Shown: positions 52,221 through 61,305 of the stretch, piece after piece
How positions within the stretch are numbered: position 1 is the first letter of the stretch
How the letters are laid out: each line of letters opens with the position of its first letter
Source of the DNA: Zhihengliuella salsuginis
GTDB taxonomy: Bacteria; Actinomycetota; Actinomycetes; Actinomycetales; Micrococcaceae
Length of the DNA stretch: 64,000 nucleotides
NCBI RefSeq assembly: GCF_014651715.1
Contig: NZ_BMXK01000006.1
Coordinates: 80,710-144,709 of the forward strand
Direction: 5' to 3'
The notes under the pieces: model-generated
Told to the model about the DNA's origin: nothing
Databases searched by the model: none
The model's input: the letters and a program-made list of their open reading frames with translations, nothing else
Made by a program: the position numbers and the translations under genes

Positions 52221-53234
52221 CTAGCGATCGGGCGCCAGCCCCGAGGATTCGCGCAGGATCAGCTCGGTCGGCAGCGTGATCCGGTCGTTCGGCAGATCCG
52301 TCACCGTGCCCCGCCGGTCCGGGTGCTCGGCGATCGAACGCAGGAGCAGGTCGACGCCGCGCGCCCCCACTTCCGCGCCCGGACCGTCCAGCGTGGTCAG
52401 CGGGGTCGACACCAGTTCTGCGGCGAAATTGTTGTCGAAGCCGACGATGCTCACCTGCTCCGGCACCGGGACCCCTCGCGAGGCCAGCCGCTTCATCATC
52501 CCGAAGGCGAGCATGTCGTTGTGGGCGACCAGAGCGGTCGGGTTGGAGCGCAGCGCGGCGTCGGCGGCGACTCCGCCCGCCGCGACCGTCGGCGCGTAGG
52601 GGCCGATCCGGTGGGCCGTGAGCCCGTGCTCCTTGGCGCCGTCGCGCAGCGTGGCCCACCGCAGGGAGCCCACCCAGGACCCCGGAGGGCCGGCGCAGTA
52701 CGTGAACTCCCGATGCCCCAACGAGGCCAGATGTTCCAAGATCTGTCGGCACCCGTGGGCCATGTCCAAGCGCACGCTGGTCAACCCCGGCACATCGCGG
52801 TTCAGGAGCACCACCTTGTGCTGCTGGCCGATGGCGAGCAGCTCCTGGTCCGGCAGCCGGCTGGACGTCAGTACGAACCCGTCCACCTTCTGCGCCAGGC
52901 CGCGGATCTGGGTCAGCTCGATCTGTGGGGATTCCTCGGCGTTGACCACCACCAGCGTGAAGCCGGCGGCCTTGGCCCGGAGTTCCGCGCCGCGGATGAT
53001 CTTGATGAAGTGCGGGTTGGTGATATCCGCGAGGACCATCGCGATGGTCTGGCGGGGCGCCGGCCGGAGCGAGCGGGCCGCCGTGCGGGGCTCGTATCCT
53101 TCGGCGTCTGCGGCCTCCTGCACGCGCTGGCGCATCGCGTCGCTGACACGGTCCGGATTGCTAAGGGCTCGGGACACGGTGGAGGGGGCGACGCCGGCCG
53201 CTCGTGCGACGTCGTAGATGGTCACCTTGGGCAT
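52221..53234 (-). CDS. LacI-family regulator of the shikimate/TRAP cluster
   Basis: This 337-residue regulator begins with a LacI headpiece VTIYDVARAAGVAPSTVSRA (residues 4-23), hinge AARSLRPAPRQTIAMVLADI, and a sugar-binding-type effector domain. ATG 53234 is chosen because the headpiece starts three residues later; the longer ORF extends through the operator. It is divergent from the TRAP genes and a near-perfect operator lies between them. Confidence 0.9.
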   Translation of the reverse strand: MPKVTIYDVARAAGVAPSTVSRALSNPDRVSDAMRQRVQEAADAEGYEPRTAARSLRPAPRQTIAMVLADITNPHFIKIIRGAELRAKAAGFTLVVVNAEESPQIELTQIRGLAQKVDGFVLTSSRLPDQELLAIGQQHKVVLLNRDVPGLTSVRLDMAHGCRQILEHLASLGHREFTYCAGPPGSWVGSLRWATLRDGAKEHGLTAHRIGPYAPTVAAGGVAADAALRSNPTALVAHNDMLAFGMMKRLASRGVPVPEQVSIVGFDNNFAAELVSTPLTTLDGPGAEVGARGVDLLLRSIAEHPDRRGTVTDLPNDRITLPTELILRESSGLAPDR

Positions 53235-53252
53235 GGTTACACACAAACATAT

Positions 53253-53278
53253 TTGGCAACTTTTGGCAACTAGTTGCC
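53253..53278. promoter_or_regulatory. Operator of the LacI regulator
   Basis: GGCAACTAGTTGCC (53265-53278) is a perfect 14-base palindrome. Its left half recurs as TTGGCAAC at 53253-53260 and 53263-53270, giving a direct repeat of ten-base period. It sits 18 bases upstream of the repressor start and about 90 bases before dctQ. Confidence 0.7.
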
Positions 53279-53366
53279 CGGGTTTTACGGCGCTTGCTAG
53301 CTTCGAGGAAATCATTGTGAGGCGGACCACACGGCGGTTCGTGTCCAAACAACGGAAGGATGCGTC

Positions 53367-53924
53367 ATGGCATCACAGTCTCGAGACGGCGGGGGTGGCC
53401 TGCGGCGCCTCGTCGCCGCCCTCACCAGCGTGGAGATCGGCATCGCCGCCGTTCTCACAGCGGTGATATTCCTGGCCGTACTGGTTCAGGCGTTCCAACG
53501 GTACCTGCCCGTCGCCGGCCTGGCGTGGACCGGCGAGCTGTCACAGTTCTCCCTGGTCTGGCTCACGTTCCTCGCCGCCGGCGTGCTGGTGACGCGGGAC
53601 GGCCACATCGCCCTCCAGGTCATCGACAACATCAAGTCCGAGGGCCTGGTGCGCACGTTCCACATCGTCGCGCACATCATTGTTGCCATTGTTGCCGTGC
53701 TGTTCGCGTGGCAGTGCGTCTCGCTCGTCTCGACGTCGTCCATCCTGACGTCGCCTTCGATGGGCATGAGCATGTCCCTGCACTACGTCCTGCCGCTCGT
53801 CGGCTTCATCAGCACGGCCATTCGCTCCGTCGCGGCCGCCCTGGTCGTCGCCCGTGACGGCGTCGAGGCGGCCCACGAGAGCGACGCGCTCTCCGTTCAG
53901 GTCAACCGGGAGGTCCAGTCGTGA
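53367..53924 (+). CDS. TRAP transporter small permease (DctQ)
   Basis: This 185-residue protein has four membrane helices with the DctQ pattern: LAWTGELSQFSLVWLTFLAA in helix 2 and MSMSLHYVLPLVGFIS in helix 4. GGAAGGA lies eight bases before ATG 53367. It overlaps dctM by four bases. It forms part of a sodium-driven importer with the large subunit and the binding protein. Confidence 0.9.
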   Translation: MASQSRDGGGGLRRLVAALTSVEIGIAAVLTAVIFLAVLVQAFQRYLPVAGLAWTGELSQFSLVWLTFLAAGVLVTRDGHIALQVIDNIKSEGLVRTFHIVAHIIVAIVAVLFAWQCVSLVSTSSILTSPSMGMSMSLHYVLPLVGFISTAIRSVAAALVVARDGVEAAHESDALSVQVNREVQS

Positions 53925-55195
53925 CCGTCATCCTCATGCTCCTGGCCATCGCGGCCCTCCTGGTCCTGCGTGTTCCCGTCGCCTTCGCCTTCCTGGGGCC
54001 GGGCCTGGTCTACCTTCTCTCCACCGGCCACTCCGCAGGTCTGGCCATGCGCCTCGTCGCGGAGTCCACGGCGAGCTTCCCGCTGCTGGCCATCCCGCTC
54101 TTCATCCTGCTCGGCAGCCTGGCCGGCCACGCCGGCATCGCGGATCGGCTCTTCGATTTCGCGCTCGCCCTCATGGGCAAGGTCCGCGGCGGGCTCGGCT
54201 ACGTGAGCATCGGCGTGAGCCTGGGCTTCTCCTGGATGAGCGGGTCGGCCGTCGCCGACGCCGCGGCCCTGGGGAAGATCCAGGTGCCGCAGATGGTGAA
54301 GAACGGCTATTCCAAGCGTTTCAGTCTGGGCGTCGTCGGGTCCTCCGCGCTGATCGCCCCGGTCATGCCCCCGAGCATCCCCGCCGTCATCTTCGCGGGT
54401 CTCGGAGCGGTCTCGACCGGTGCACTCTTCGCGGCCTCGGTGATCCCGGCCATCCTGATGGCGCTGGGCCTTGCGATCGTCGTCTTCATCTGGGTGCGGC
54501 GCCAGCCGGACATCCAGGACATCGGCTTCTCCTGGGCCCGCGTCGCCGAGACCGGCCGAGCCGTCCTCGCGCCGCTGCTGGCGCCCGTCATCATCCTGGG
54601 GGGCATCCTGGGCGGCTTCTTCACGCCCACCGAGGCCGCCGCCGTCGGCTCCCTCTACATGCTGATCCTCGGCGTCGCCTACAAGAAGATCCGCCTGCGC
54701 GACCTGCCGAAGATCTTCGTCGACACGGTCATGACGACCGCCGCGATCATGCTGATCGTCGCATCCGCGGCCCTCGTGGGATACGTGTTCGCTTCAGAGC
54801 GCGTCCCCCAGGACCTGGCGGCCCTCATGCTGGGACTCACGGAGGACCCGACGCTGTTCCTGGTTCTGGTGGCGCTGCTGATGCTGGTCCTCGGCACAGT
54901 GGTCGACGCCGTCGCCGTGCTGGTGCTGACCGTTCCGATGCTCATGCCGATCGCCGCCGAGCTCGGCATCGACCCGATCGTGCTCGGCGTCCTGATGATC
55001 CTCTCGCTGATGATCGGCCTGCTCACCCCGCCCGTCGGCACGGTGCTGTACGTCATGAGCTCCACGCTCAGGGTGCCGGTCGGCGAGGTGTTCCGCGGCG
55101 CCGCCCCGTTCATCGTCCCGATGCTCGTCATCTGCGTGGTGATCATCGCCTTCCCGGACTTCATCCTCTGGCTGCCGTCCCGATTGGGACTCTGA
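53921..55195 (+). CDS. TRAP transporter large permease (DctM)
   Basis: The 424-residue protein has about twelve membrane helices and the conserved DctM features FPLLAIPLFILLGSLAGHAG, LIAPVMPPSIPAVIFA and MIGLLTPPVGTVLYVMS. It carries the substrate and the sodium pathway. It starts at GTG 53921, coupled to dctQ. Confidence 0.92.
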   Translation: MTVILMLLAIAALLVLRVPVAFAFLGPGLVYLLSTGHSAGLAMRLVAESTASFPLLAIPLFILLGSLAGHAGIADRLFDFALALMGKVRGGLGYVSIGVSLGFSWMSGSAVADAAALGKIQVPQMVKNGYSKRFSLGVVGSSALIAPVMPPSIPAVIFAGLGAVSTGALFAASVIPAILMALGLAIVVFIWVRRQPDIQDIGFSWARVAETGRAVLAPLLAPVIILGGILGGFFTPTEAAAVGSLYMLILGVAYKKIRLRDLPKIFVDTVMTTAAIMLIVASAALVGYVFASERVPQDLAALMLGLTEDPTLFLVLVALLMLVLGTVVDAVAVLVLTVPMLMPIAAELGIDPIVLGVLMILSLMIGLLTPPVGTVLYVMSSTLRVPVGEVFRGAAPFIVPMLVICVVIIAFPDFILWLPSRLGL

Positions 55196-55249
55196 CCCGG
55201 CACCCCTCCCATCCGGCCCGGACCCCGGGCCCCTGCGCAAGGACACCAC

Positions 55250-56245
55250 ATGAAACTCACACGCACAGCCCTCGCCGCAGCGGCACTGCTGCCGCTCGGC
55301 CTGCTCACCGCCTGCGGCGGCGGAGCCGACGACGGGACGGTGGAGCTCACGCTGGCCCACTCCTACACCCAGGACCAGGCGGCGCACACCTGCGGCGCTA
55401 CGACCATCAAGGACCAGGTGGAGCAGGCGGACGCCGGCATGACCGTGGAGATCTACGACTCCAGCCAGCTGGGCGGAGACGCGGACCGCATCGCCTCGGT
55501 CCTCTCCGGCGACATCGACATCGACCTGCAGGGCGCCTCGGCGCTCGCCACCGTCTACGAGCCGATCGGCGTCGTCGACGCGGCCTACGCGTTCGAGGAC
55601 GGCGGGCACGTCTCGGAGTACTTCCGGACCGACGCCGCGGACGAGCTCAAGGACGCTTTCAAGGAGCGCTCGGGTATCAACGTGCTGGGAGCGTGGTCGA
55701 TCGGGCCGCGGCACTTCACGGCCAACCAGCCGATCAGGACGCCGGAGGACCTGGAGGGACTGCGGATCCGCTTCCCCGGCTCGCTGCAGTTCCTGATGAA
55801 CGCGAAGGCGCTCGGGGCCAACGCGACGGAGGTCGCCTACGAGGAGGTCTACCTGAGCATGCAGCAGGGCCTCGTCGACGGTGGAGAGAACACCCTCTCC
55901 AACATCGCCGCCAGCAATATGGACGAGGTGCAGGACTACGTCAGCCTGTCCGAGCACCAGGAGAACTCGAATCTGATCGTGATGGGCGACGTCTTCGACG
56001 AACTGTCCGGTGCGCAGCAGGAGGTCCTCCTGTCAGCGGTCGGCGAGGCCGAGGAGGCGATGCTCGAGTGCGTCGCGTCCTCGGACGTGGAGCTGATCGA
56101 GGAATTCGAGGCCCAGGAGGGCTTCGAGGTGGTCGACGACGTCGATATCGAGGCCTTCCGCGACCGGGCCGACGAGTGGTTCCGCGAGAACCTGACCGGC
56201 GACTCGCTGGCCGCCTACGAGTCGATCAAGGAATCCCGCGAATGA
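55250..56245 (+). CDS. TRAP transporter substrate-binding lipoprotein (DctP)
   Basis: The 331-residue protein has a lipoprotein signal ending LLTACGG, which is less common than the soluble periplasmic form but usual in Gram-positive bacteria. It has the DctP body with RHFTANQPIRTPEDLEGLRI (containing the substrate-binding Arg of RIRFPGS) and EEVYLSMQQGLVDGGENTLS. The arginine binds a carboxylate. With shikimate/quinate genes downstream the likely ligand is shikimate, quinate or 3-dehydroshikimate. Confidence 0.9.
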   Translation: MKLTRTALAAAALLPLGLLTACGGGADDGTVELTLAHSYTQDQAAHTCGATTIKDQVEQADAGMTVEIYDSSQLGGDADRIASVLSGDIDIDLQGASALATVYEPIGVVDAAYAFEDGGHVSEYFRTDAADELKDAFKERSGINVLGAWSIGPRHFTANQPIRTPEDLEGLRIRFPGSLQFLMNAKALGANATEVAYEEVYLSMQQGLVDGGENTLSNIAASNMDEVQDYVSLSEHQENSNLIVMGDVFDELSGAQQEVLLSAVGEAEEAMLECVASSDVELIEEFEAQEGFEVVDDVDIEAFRDRADEWFRENLTGDSLAAYESIKESRE

Positions 56246-56277
56246 GTTTTTCGGGAAACAGCCGCGGGAGGACTCCC

Positions 56278-57117
56278 GTGATCCGCACCGCCCTCATCGG
56301 CGACGGCATCGGCCCCTCGCTGACGCCGCCCCTGCACGAGAGGGAGGGCGGCGAGCTCGGCCTGGACTACACCTACGAGCGCGTCGACCTCTCCGGGCAG
56401 GACGGCGTCGACCTCGGCGCCGTGCTCGAGGACCTCGAGGCCCGCGGCTTCGCCGCCGCCAACGTCACCCACCCCTACAAGCAGCGGGTGCTGGCCCACG
56501 TCGACGAGACCAGCGAGGAGGTGCGCCGGATCGGCTCGGCGAACCTCATCCTGCTGGGCGGGCGCCGCGTCGCCCACAACACCGACTGCACCGGGTTCCG
56601 GGCAGGGCTGGAGTCCTTCCTCGGAACCCGTCCGCGGGGCCGCGTCCTGCAGGTGGGCGCCGGCGGCGCCGGGCTGGCCACGGCCTACTCCCTGCTCGGC
56701 ATGGGCTTCGCCGAGGTCGTCATCCACGACCTCGACCCGGCGGCCGCCGACGCCCTCGTCGACCGGTACGCCAGCGTCTCCGGCGACTCGCGCCTGCGGT
56801 CCTCCGGCGGCGGCCTGGACCGCCTGCTCGGCGAGGTCGACGGGGTCGTGCACGTCACGCCCGTCGGCATGGCGGAGCACCCGGGCACGGCCTTCGCGCC
56901 CGAGGACCTCGCCGCGGGCGCGTGGGTCTCCGAGGTCGTCTACCGGCCGCTGGAGACCGAGCTGCTGCGCCGGGCCGCAGCGGCGGGGCACCCGGTACTC
57001 GACGGCGGCCTCATGGCCGTCGGCCAGGCCGCCGACAGCATCGCCCTCATCACCGGGCGCGAGCCCGACCGCGAGCGGATGCTCGCCCACTTCCTCGAGC
57101 TCATCGGCGAGGACTGA
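56278..57117 (+). CDS. Shikimate/quinate dehydrogenase
   Basis: This 279-residue enzyme has the substrate motif GPSLTPPLH (residues 12-20), catalytic Lys68 in NVTHPYKQ and Asp103 in HNTDCTGF, and the nucleotide motif VGAGGAGLATAYSL. The start GTG 56278 has GGGAGGA at ideal distance; ATG 56242 overlapping the dctP stop is an alternative. Because it sits with an importer and a dehydroshikimate dehydratase it is probably the catabolic enzyme, oxidising imported quinate or shikimate, rather than the biosynthetic AroE. Confidence 0.88.
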   Translation: MIRTALIGDGIGPSLTPPLHEREGGELGLDYTYERVDLSGQDGVDLGAVLEDLEARGFAAANVTHPYKQRVLAHVDETSEEVRRIGSANLILLGGRRVAHNTDCTGFRAGLESFLGTRPRGRVLQVGAGGAGLATAYSLLGMGFAEVVIHDLDPAAADALVDRYASVSGDSRLRSSGGGLDRLLGEVDGVVHVTPVGMAEHPGTAFAPEDLAAGAWVSEVVYRPLETELLRRAAAAGHPVLDGGLMAVGQAADSIALITGREPDRERMLAHFLELIGED

Positions 57118-57176
57118 ACGCCACCGGAGAACCGGCGTCGCACCCCTGACGCCCCGACCACCCCAGGAGAGACACC

Positions 57177-58991
57177 ATGCGAACCTCCATCGCCACCGTC
57201 TGCCTCAGCGGCAGCCTCGAAGAGAAGATGAGCGCGTGCGCGCAGGCCGGATTCGACGGGATCGAGGTCTTCGAACCCGACCTCGTCGCCTCCGACCTGA
57301 CGCCCGAGGAGATCCGGGCGCGCGCCGAGCGGCTGGGCCTGACGCTGGACCTGTACCAGCCGTTCCGCGACTTCGAGGGCGTCACCGAGGAGCTGCTCGA
57401 GGCGAACCTGCGCCGGGCCGAGGCCCGGTTCCAGGTCATGGCCCGGCTCGGGATCGACACGATCCTGGTCTGCTCGAATGTCGCCACGGCGACGATCGAC
57501 TCCGACGACGTCTCCGCCGCCCAGCTGCGCCGCCTCGGCGACCTCGCGGCGGGCTACGGCGTGCGGATCGCCTTCGAGGCGCTGGCCTGGGGCCGCTACG
57601 TGAGCGACTACCGCCGCGCGTGGCGGATCGTCCAGCTCGCCGACCACCCCAACGTCGGCACCTGCCTGGACAGCTTCCACATCCTCTCCCGCGGTCACGA
57701 CCCGGCGGGCATCGAGGAGATCGACGGGGCGAAGATCTTCTTCCTCCAGCTCGCCGACGCCCCCGAGCTGTCGATGGACGTGCTCTCCTGGTCGCGCCAC
57801 CACCGCCTCTTCCCCGGCGAGGGCGAGTTCGACCTGGGCGCCTTCCTGGCGCACGTGCTGCGCACGGGCTACGACGGCCCGGTCTCGCTGGAGGTCTTCA
57901 ACGACACCTTCCGGCAGACCGCGTCCGGCACGACGGCGGTGCAGGCCCACCGCTCGCTGTTCACGCTCGCGGACGAGACCGCGCGCCGCTTCCCGGACGC
58001 CGCCGGCCCGTCGACGGTGCCCGACCTGCAGGAGCCGGCCGGCGTCGACTTCGTCGAGATCCAGGCCGAGGACACGCGCGACGTGGAGGAGGCCCTGGAG
58101 CAGCTCGGCTTCTCGTTTCGCGGCCAGCACCGCACCAAGCGGGTGCGGCTCTGGAGCGCGGGCGGGGCGCGGATCGTGCTCAACGAGCAGTACGCCCGCG
58201 GCGACGAACCGCACCTCTCCGGTCTGGGACTGCTCTACGGGGACGTCGAGACCGCGGAGCAGCGGATCTCCGCGCTCGACGTGCCGCGCATGCCGCGGCC
58301 CATGCAGGCCGGCGAGCAGCGGCTGCCCGCGTTCGCGACCCCGCACGGCCCGCAGCTGTTCCTCGCCGAAGCGCCCGCCGGCGGCGGCGAGCCCGGGTGG
58401 GTGGAGGAGTTCGAGCACGGGTTCGCGCCGGAGGACGGATCCCACCTCGGCGCCTTCGACCACGTCAACCTGGTCAGCTCGTGGGAGACGCACGACGAGA
58501 CCGTGCACTTCTACGGCAGCGTCCTGGGCTTCGAGAAGGGCCCGGTCAACCAGGTCGCCAGCCCGCACGGGCTGGTCCGCAGCCGCGTGGTGCGCACCGC
58601 CGACGGCACGGTCCGCCTGCCGTTCAACGTGCTGCCCGCGGTCCACGAGCAGAAGACCGAGCACGTGGCGCTCACGTCCGACAACGTGCTGGCGGTGGCC
58701 CACCGGGCGCGCAAGCGGGGCATGCGCTTCCTGCCGGTCCCGGCGAACTACTACGACGACGTCCGGGCGCGCTTCGATCTCGACGACCGGTACGTCGACC
58801 TGCTGCGCAGCCACCAGGTCCTCTACGACCGCGACGGGCGCGGCGAGTTCCTGCACTTCTACACGCGCCGGATCGGGGGCGTGTTCTTCGAGGTCGTCGA
58901 GCGGATCGGCGGCTACGACGGCTACGGCGCCGACAACGCGCCCGTCCGCCTCGCCGCCCAGTCGCGGCTGGACGACGCCGCCGGCCGCTAG
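57177..58991 (+). CDS. 3-dehydroshikimate dehydratase, TIM barrel fused to HPPD-like domain
   Basis: The 604-residue protein has an N-terminal xylose-isomerase-like barrel (about residues 1-275, AGFDGIEVFEPD; LALWGRY-type AFEALAWGRYVSDYRRAW; CLDSFHIL; QLADAP). The C-terminal half (about 290-590) is a VOC/4-hydroxyphenylpyruvate dioxygenase-like module (FDHVNLVS, EFLHFYTRRIGGVFFEVVER). This two-domain form is the QuiC1 type, where the barrel dehydrates 3-dehydroshikimate to protocatechuate. The function of the HPPD-like half is not settled. Its stop overlaps the convergent HAD gene by three bases. Confidence 0.88.
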   Translation: MRTSIATVCLSGSLEEKMSACAQAGFDGIEVFEPDLVASDLTPEEIRARAERLGLTLDLYQPFRDFEGVTEELLEANLRRAEARFQVMARLGIDTILVCSNVATATIDSDDVSAAQLRRLGDLAAGYGVRIAFEALAWGRYVSDYRRAWRIVQLADHPNVGTCLDSFHILSRGHDPAGIEEIDGAKIFFLQLADAPELSMDVLSWSRHHRLFPGEGEFDLGAFLAHVLRTGYDGPVSLEVFNDTFRQTASGTTAVQAHRSLFTLADETARRFPDAAGPSTVPDLQEPAGVDFVEIQAEDTRDVEEALEQLGFSFRGQHRTKRVRLWSAGGARIVLNEQYARGDEPHLSGLGLLYGDVETAEQRISALDVPRMPRPMQAGEQRLPAFATPHGPQLFLAEAPAGGGEPGWVEEFEHGFAPEDGSHLGAFDHVNLVSSWETHDETVHFYGSVLGFEKGPVNQVASPHGLVRSRVVRTADGTVRLPFNVLPAVHEQKTEHVALTSDNVLAVAHRARKRGMRFLPVPANYYDDVRARFDLDDRYVDLLRSHQVLYDRDGRGEFLHFYTRRIGGVFFEVVERIGGYDGYGADNAPVRLAAQSRLDDAAGR

Positions 58992-59857
58992 CGGTTCAGC
59001 CGGCCGGCCCAGGCGGTGAGGAACTCGGCGCCGGATTCGTCGTGGATCGCCCCGGTCGCCGACGTCAGCACCGGGTACGGCGTCTCGGGGACGCCGTCGG
59101 CCGGCCGGACGTCCACGTGGGAGACCTCGTGGCCGCGGGCGTGCAGCCAGTCGGCCATCGCGTAGTCGGTGCGCGAGTCGCCCATCGTGAACCACGAGGC
59201 CGCCGCGATGCCGCGGGCGGAGAGCAGCTCCAGCGTGCGCGCCGCGCCCAGGTCCTTGCCGACGAGCTCGTGCTCGATGTCGGTGGAGATGATCGTCGGG
59301 TCGATCCGCACGTCCGTCAGCCCGTGCTTCTCCAGCAGCTCCGGGATGGCATCGTCGAAGTGCTTCTGCGCCGCCAGGTAGGCGTGCGGGTCGGCGCCCA
59401 CGGTCATCTCGACCGAGACCATCGCCCGCTTCGTCTCGTCGAAGAACATCAGCGAGGCGTACCGCTGGGCGACCAGTGTGCGGACGTCGTCGTACAGGCC
59501 GGCCGGGAGTTTCAGGTGATCGTCGATGTGGATCTCGCCGAGCCCGGCGGGGGAGACGTCCGCCCACACTGCGCCCTTCTCACTGACCGTGAAGACGGGC
59601 GTGCCCTCGAGCAGGCCGGCCGCGCGCAGGGCGGGCACGACCTCCTCGGCGATGAACGCGTCCGAGCGGCCCGTGTTGAACACGACCGGGATGCCGGCGT
59701 TCGCCATGGTGGCGAGGTCCCGGCCGATCGACTCGATCGCGACCGTGCGCGTCACGGGGGAGGCGATCGGCCCGTCCACGTCGAGCAGGAGCCCGAACGG
59801 CGGGGCCGGGTCGAAGGTCGCGGTGTCGGCGGGCGCGGGCGCTGGTTGGGAAGTCAC
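58988..59857 (-). CDS. HAD-superfamily hydrolase (class IIB-like)
   Basis: The 289-residue protein has HAD motif I as LLLDVDGPIAS (about residues 24-34; nucleophile Asp with Asp two positions on), motif II VVFNTGRSDAF and motif IV FTMGDSRTDYAMADW. The cap between motifs II and III fits class IIB phosphatases that act on sugar or polyol phosphates. GTG 59857 is a likely leaderless start, as CATAAT lies six bases upstream on the coding strand. Confidence 0.85.
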   Translation of the reverse strand: MTSQPAPAPADTATFDPAPPFGLLLDVDGPIASPVTRTVAIESIGRDLATMANAGIPVVFNTGRSDAFIAEEVVPALRAAGLLEGTPVFTVSEKGAVWADVSPAGLGEIHIDDHLKLPAGLYDDVRTLVAQRYASLMFFDETKRAMVSVEMTVGADPHAYLAAQKHFDDAIPELLEKHGLTDVRIDPTIISTDIEHELVGKDLGAARTLELLSARGIAAASWFTMGDSRTDYAMADWLHARGHEVSHVDVRPADGVPETPYPVLTSATGAIHDESGAEFLTAWAGRLNR

Positions 59858-59952
59858 CCGTCCATTATGTCGCCGGCTGGGCCGTACGACGACGCCGCGC
59901 GCCGAGATTGCGGGATCCGTCCGGCGCGGGAGCGCGGAGCGGGCCGCGGTGG

Positions 59953-61032
59953 CTAGCGCATGGACTGCATGGGGCACTCGAACGGGTCGCGGGCCGAGAG
60001 CCCGACCCGGTTCAGGTACTGGACCACCTGGCGGTACGACTCCGTGAGCGAGACCTCCGTGTAGGAGATGCCGCGCTCGGCGCAGAAGTCGGCCACGATG
60101 CGCTGGGCGGCGGCGAGGTGCGGCCGCGGCATCGACGGGAACAGGTGGTGCTCGATCTGGTAGTTCAGCCCGCCCATCAGAGCCGTGTTGAAGTGGGTGC
60201 CCTTGATGTTGCGGGAGGTCAGGACCTGGCGCTTGAGGAAGTTCAGCGTCCCGCGCTCCTGCAGCAGGGGCATGCCCTTGTGGTTCGGGGCGAACGAGGC
60301 GCCCATGTAGAAGCCGAAGACGGCCAGCTGCACGCCCCAGGCGGCCGCGGCGATGCCGGGCGGCAGCAGGAGGAAGAGCACGACCGGGATGCCGACGAGG
60401 CGGATGGCGAGGGTCGCAATCTCGACCGGGCGGCGCTTCACGGCGCCGCGGCCGAGCACGGTCTGCAGGGCGTCGCGGTGCAGGTTCAGGCCCTCGAGGA
60501 GCAGCAGCGGGAAGAACAGGTAGCCCTGGCGCTCGGCGATCCACTTGAGGAAGCCGCGGCGCGTGGCCATCTGCTGCGGGGTGAACGCGACCACTGGATC
60601 CTCGATATCGGGGTCCGAGCCGATCGTGTTCGGGTTGGCGTGGTGCCGGTTGTGCTTGTTGTTCCACCAGGCGAAGGACAGGCCGGCGCCCAGGTTGGCG
60701 AGGATCAGCCCCACCCACTCGTTGGTCTTGTGGCTGTGGAAGACCTGGCGGTGCGCGGCCTCGTGGCCGATGAACGCGAGCTGGGTCAGGAGGATTCCGA
60801 CGATGCCGGCCACCAGCAGCTGGTACCACGAGTGGCCGATGAGCACCGAGGCCACGCCGCAGGCGGCCAGTGCCGTCACGAGTCCTGCGAGCAGCCACAG
60901 GTAGAAGCCCCGCCGCTTGGAGAGCAGGCCGGCGGAGCGGACCTGTCCCATCAGCTGGGAGTAGTCGCTGGTTGCGCGCATGCGCGCAGTGGGTGCGGAG
61001 GAGTCGCCCGAGGCGACGGCTGAAGTAGTCAT
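59953..61032 (-). CDS. Membrane fatty-acid desaturase
   Basis: This 359-residue di-iron desaturase has the three histidine boxes HEAAH (90-94), HNRHH (127-131) and QIEHH (292-296), with four membrane helices between. QxxHH in the third box is seen in front-end and some acyl-lipid/acyl-CoA desaturases, so the double-bond position cannot be fixed. It introduces a double bond into membrane acyl chains, an oxygen-dependent cold or fluidity response. It stands alone, with a 270-base upstream gap and no recognised regulator site. Confidence 0.9.
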   Translation of the reverse strand: MTTSAVASGDSSAPTARMRATSDYSQLMGQVRSAGLLSKRRGFYLWLLAGLVTALAACGVASVLIGHSWYQLLVAGIVGILLTQLAFIGHEAAHRQVFHSHKTNEWVGLILANLGAGLSFAWWNNKHNRHHANPNTIGSDPDIEDPVVAFTPQQMATRRGFLKWIAERQGYLFFPLLLLEGLNLHRDALQTVLGRGAVKRRPVEIATLAIRLVGIPVVLFLLLPPGIAAAAWGVQLAVFGFYMGASFAPNHKGMPLLQERGTLNFLKRQVLTSRNIKGTHFNTALMGGLNYQIEHHLFPSMPRPHLAAAQRIVADFCAERGISYTEVSLTESYRQVVQYLNRVGLSARDPFECPMQSMR

Positions 61033-61305
61033 GCTGCGTAGCGTCCTGAGGTGAAGAAAACCGAAGGCGCATCCGACGCAGACGATCTTGGATGAATCAG
61101 CCCGCCGCGGTGGGTAGGCGATAAGTCGCGGCTGTAGGCCCAGTTCTCCAAGAATACGCGAGCCGGGGCCGCTTCACTACTACAAAGAGCCGTCCTGCCG
61201 ACTTTCATGGCTGGCACACGCAAACCACAAGCCGCTGAGGTTGTGCCGTGGTAAAACTTGAGGTGAAAGCGGGAGAGGCGAGCGTCGCCCGCCCCGTCCG
61301 GGGAC
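61033..61305. other. Intergenic region upstream of the desaturase
   Basis: About 270 bases with no convincing ORF. It should hold the desaturase promoter, reading left, and lies after the end of the TIGR01777 gene on the same strand. No strong hairpin or inverted repeat was noticed. Confidence 0.35.

Noticed and set aside
53854..57117. A 1087-codon ORF reaching from dctQ into the shikimate dehydrogenase
   Set aside because: Upstream part is an Arg/Gly/Pro-rich shadow of dctM and dctP; only the last 279 codons match a protein family.
57140..59567. A long minus-strand ORF opposite the dehydratase gene
   Set aside because: Its translation is low-complexity Arg/Ala/Gly text, the usual antisense shadow of a high-GC gene; the plus-strand frame has all the domain motifs.
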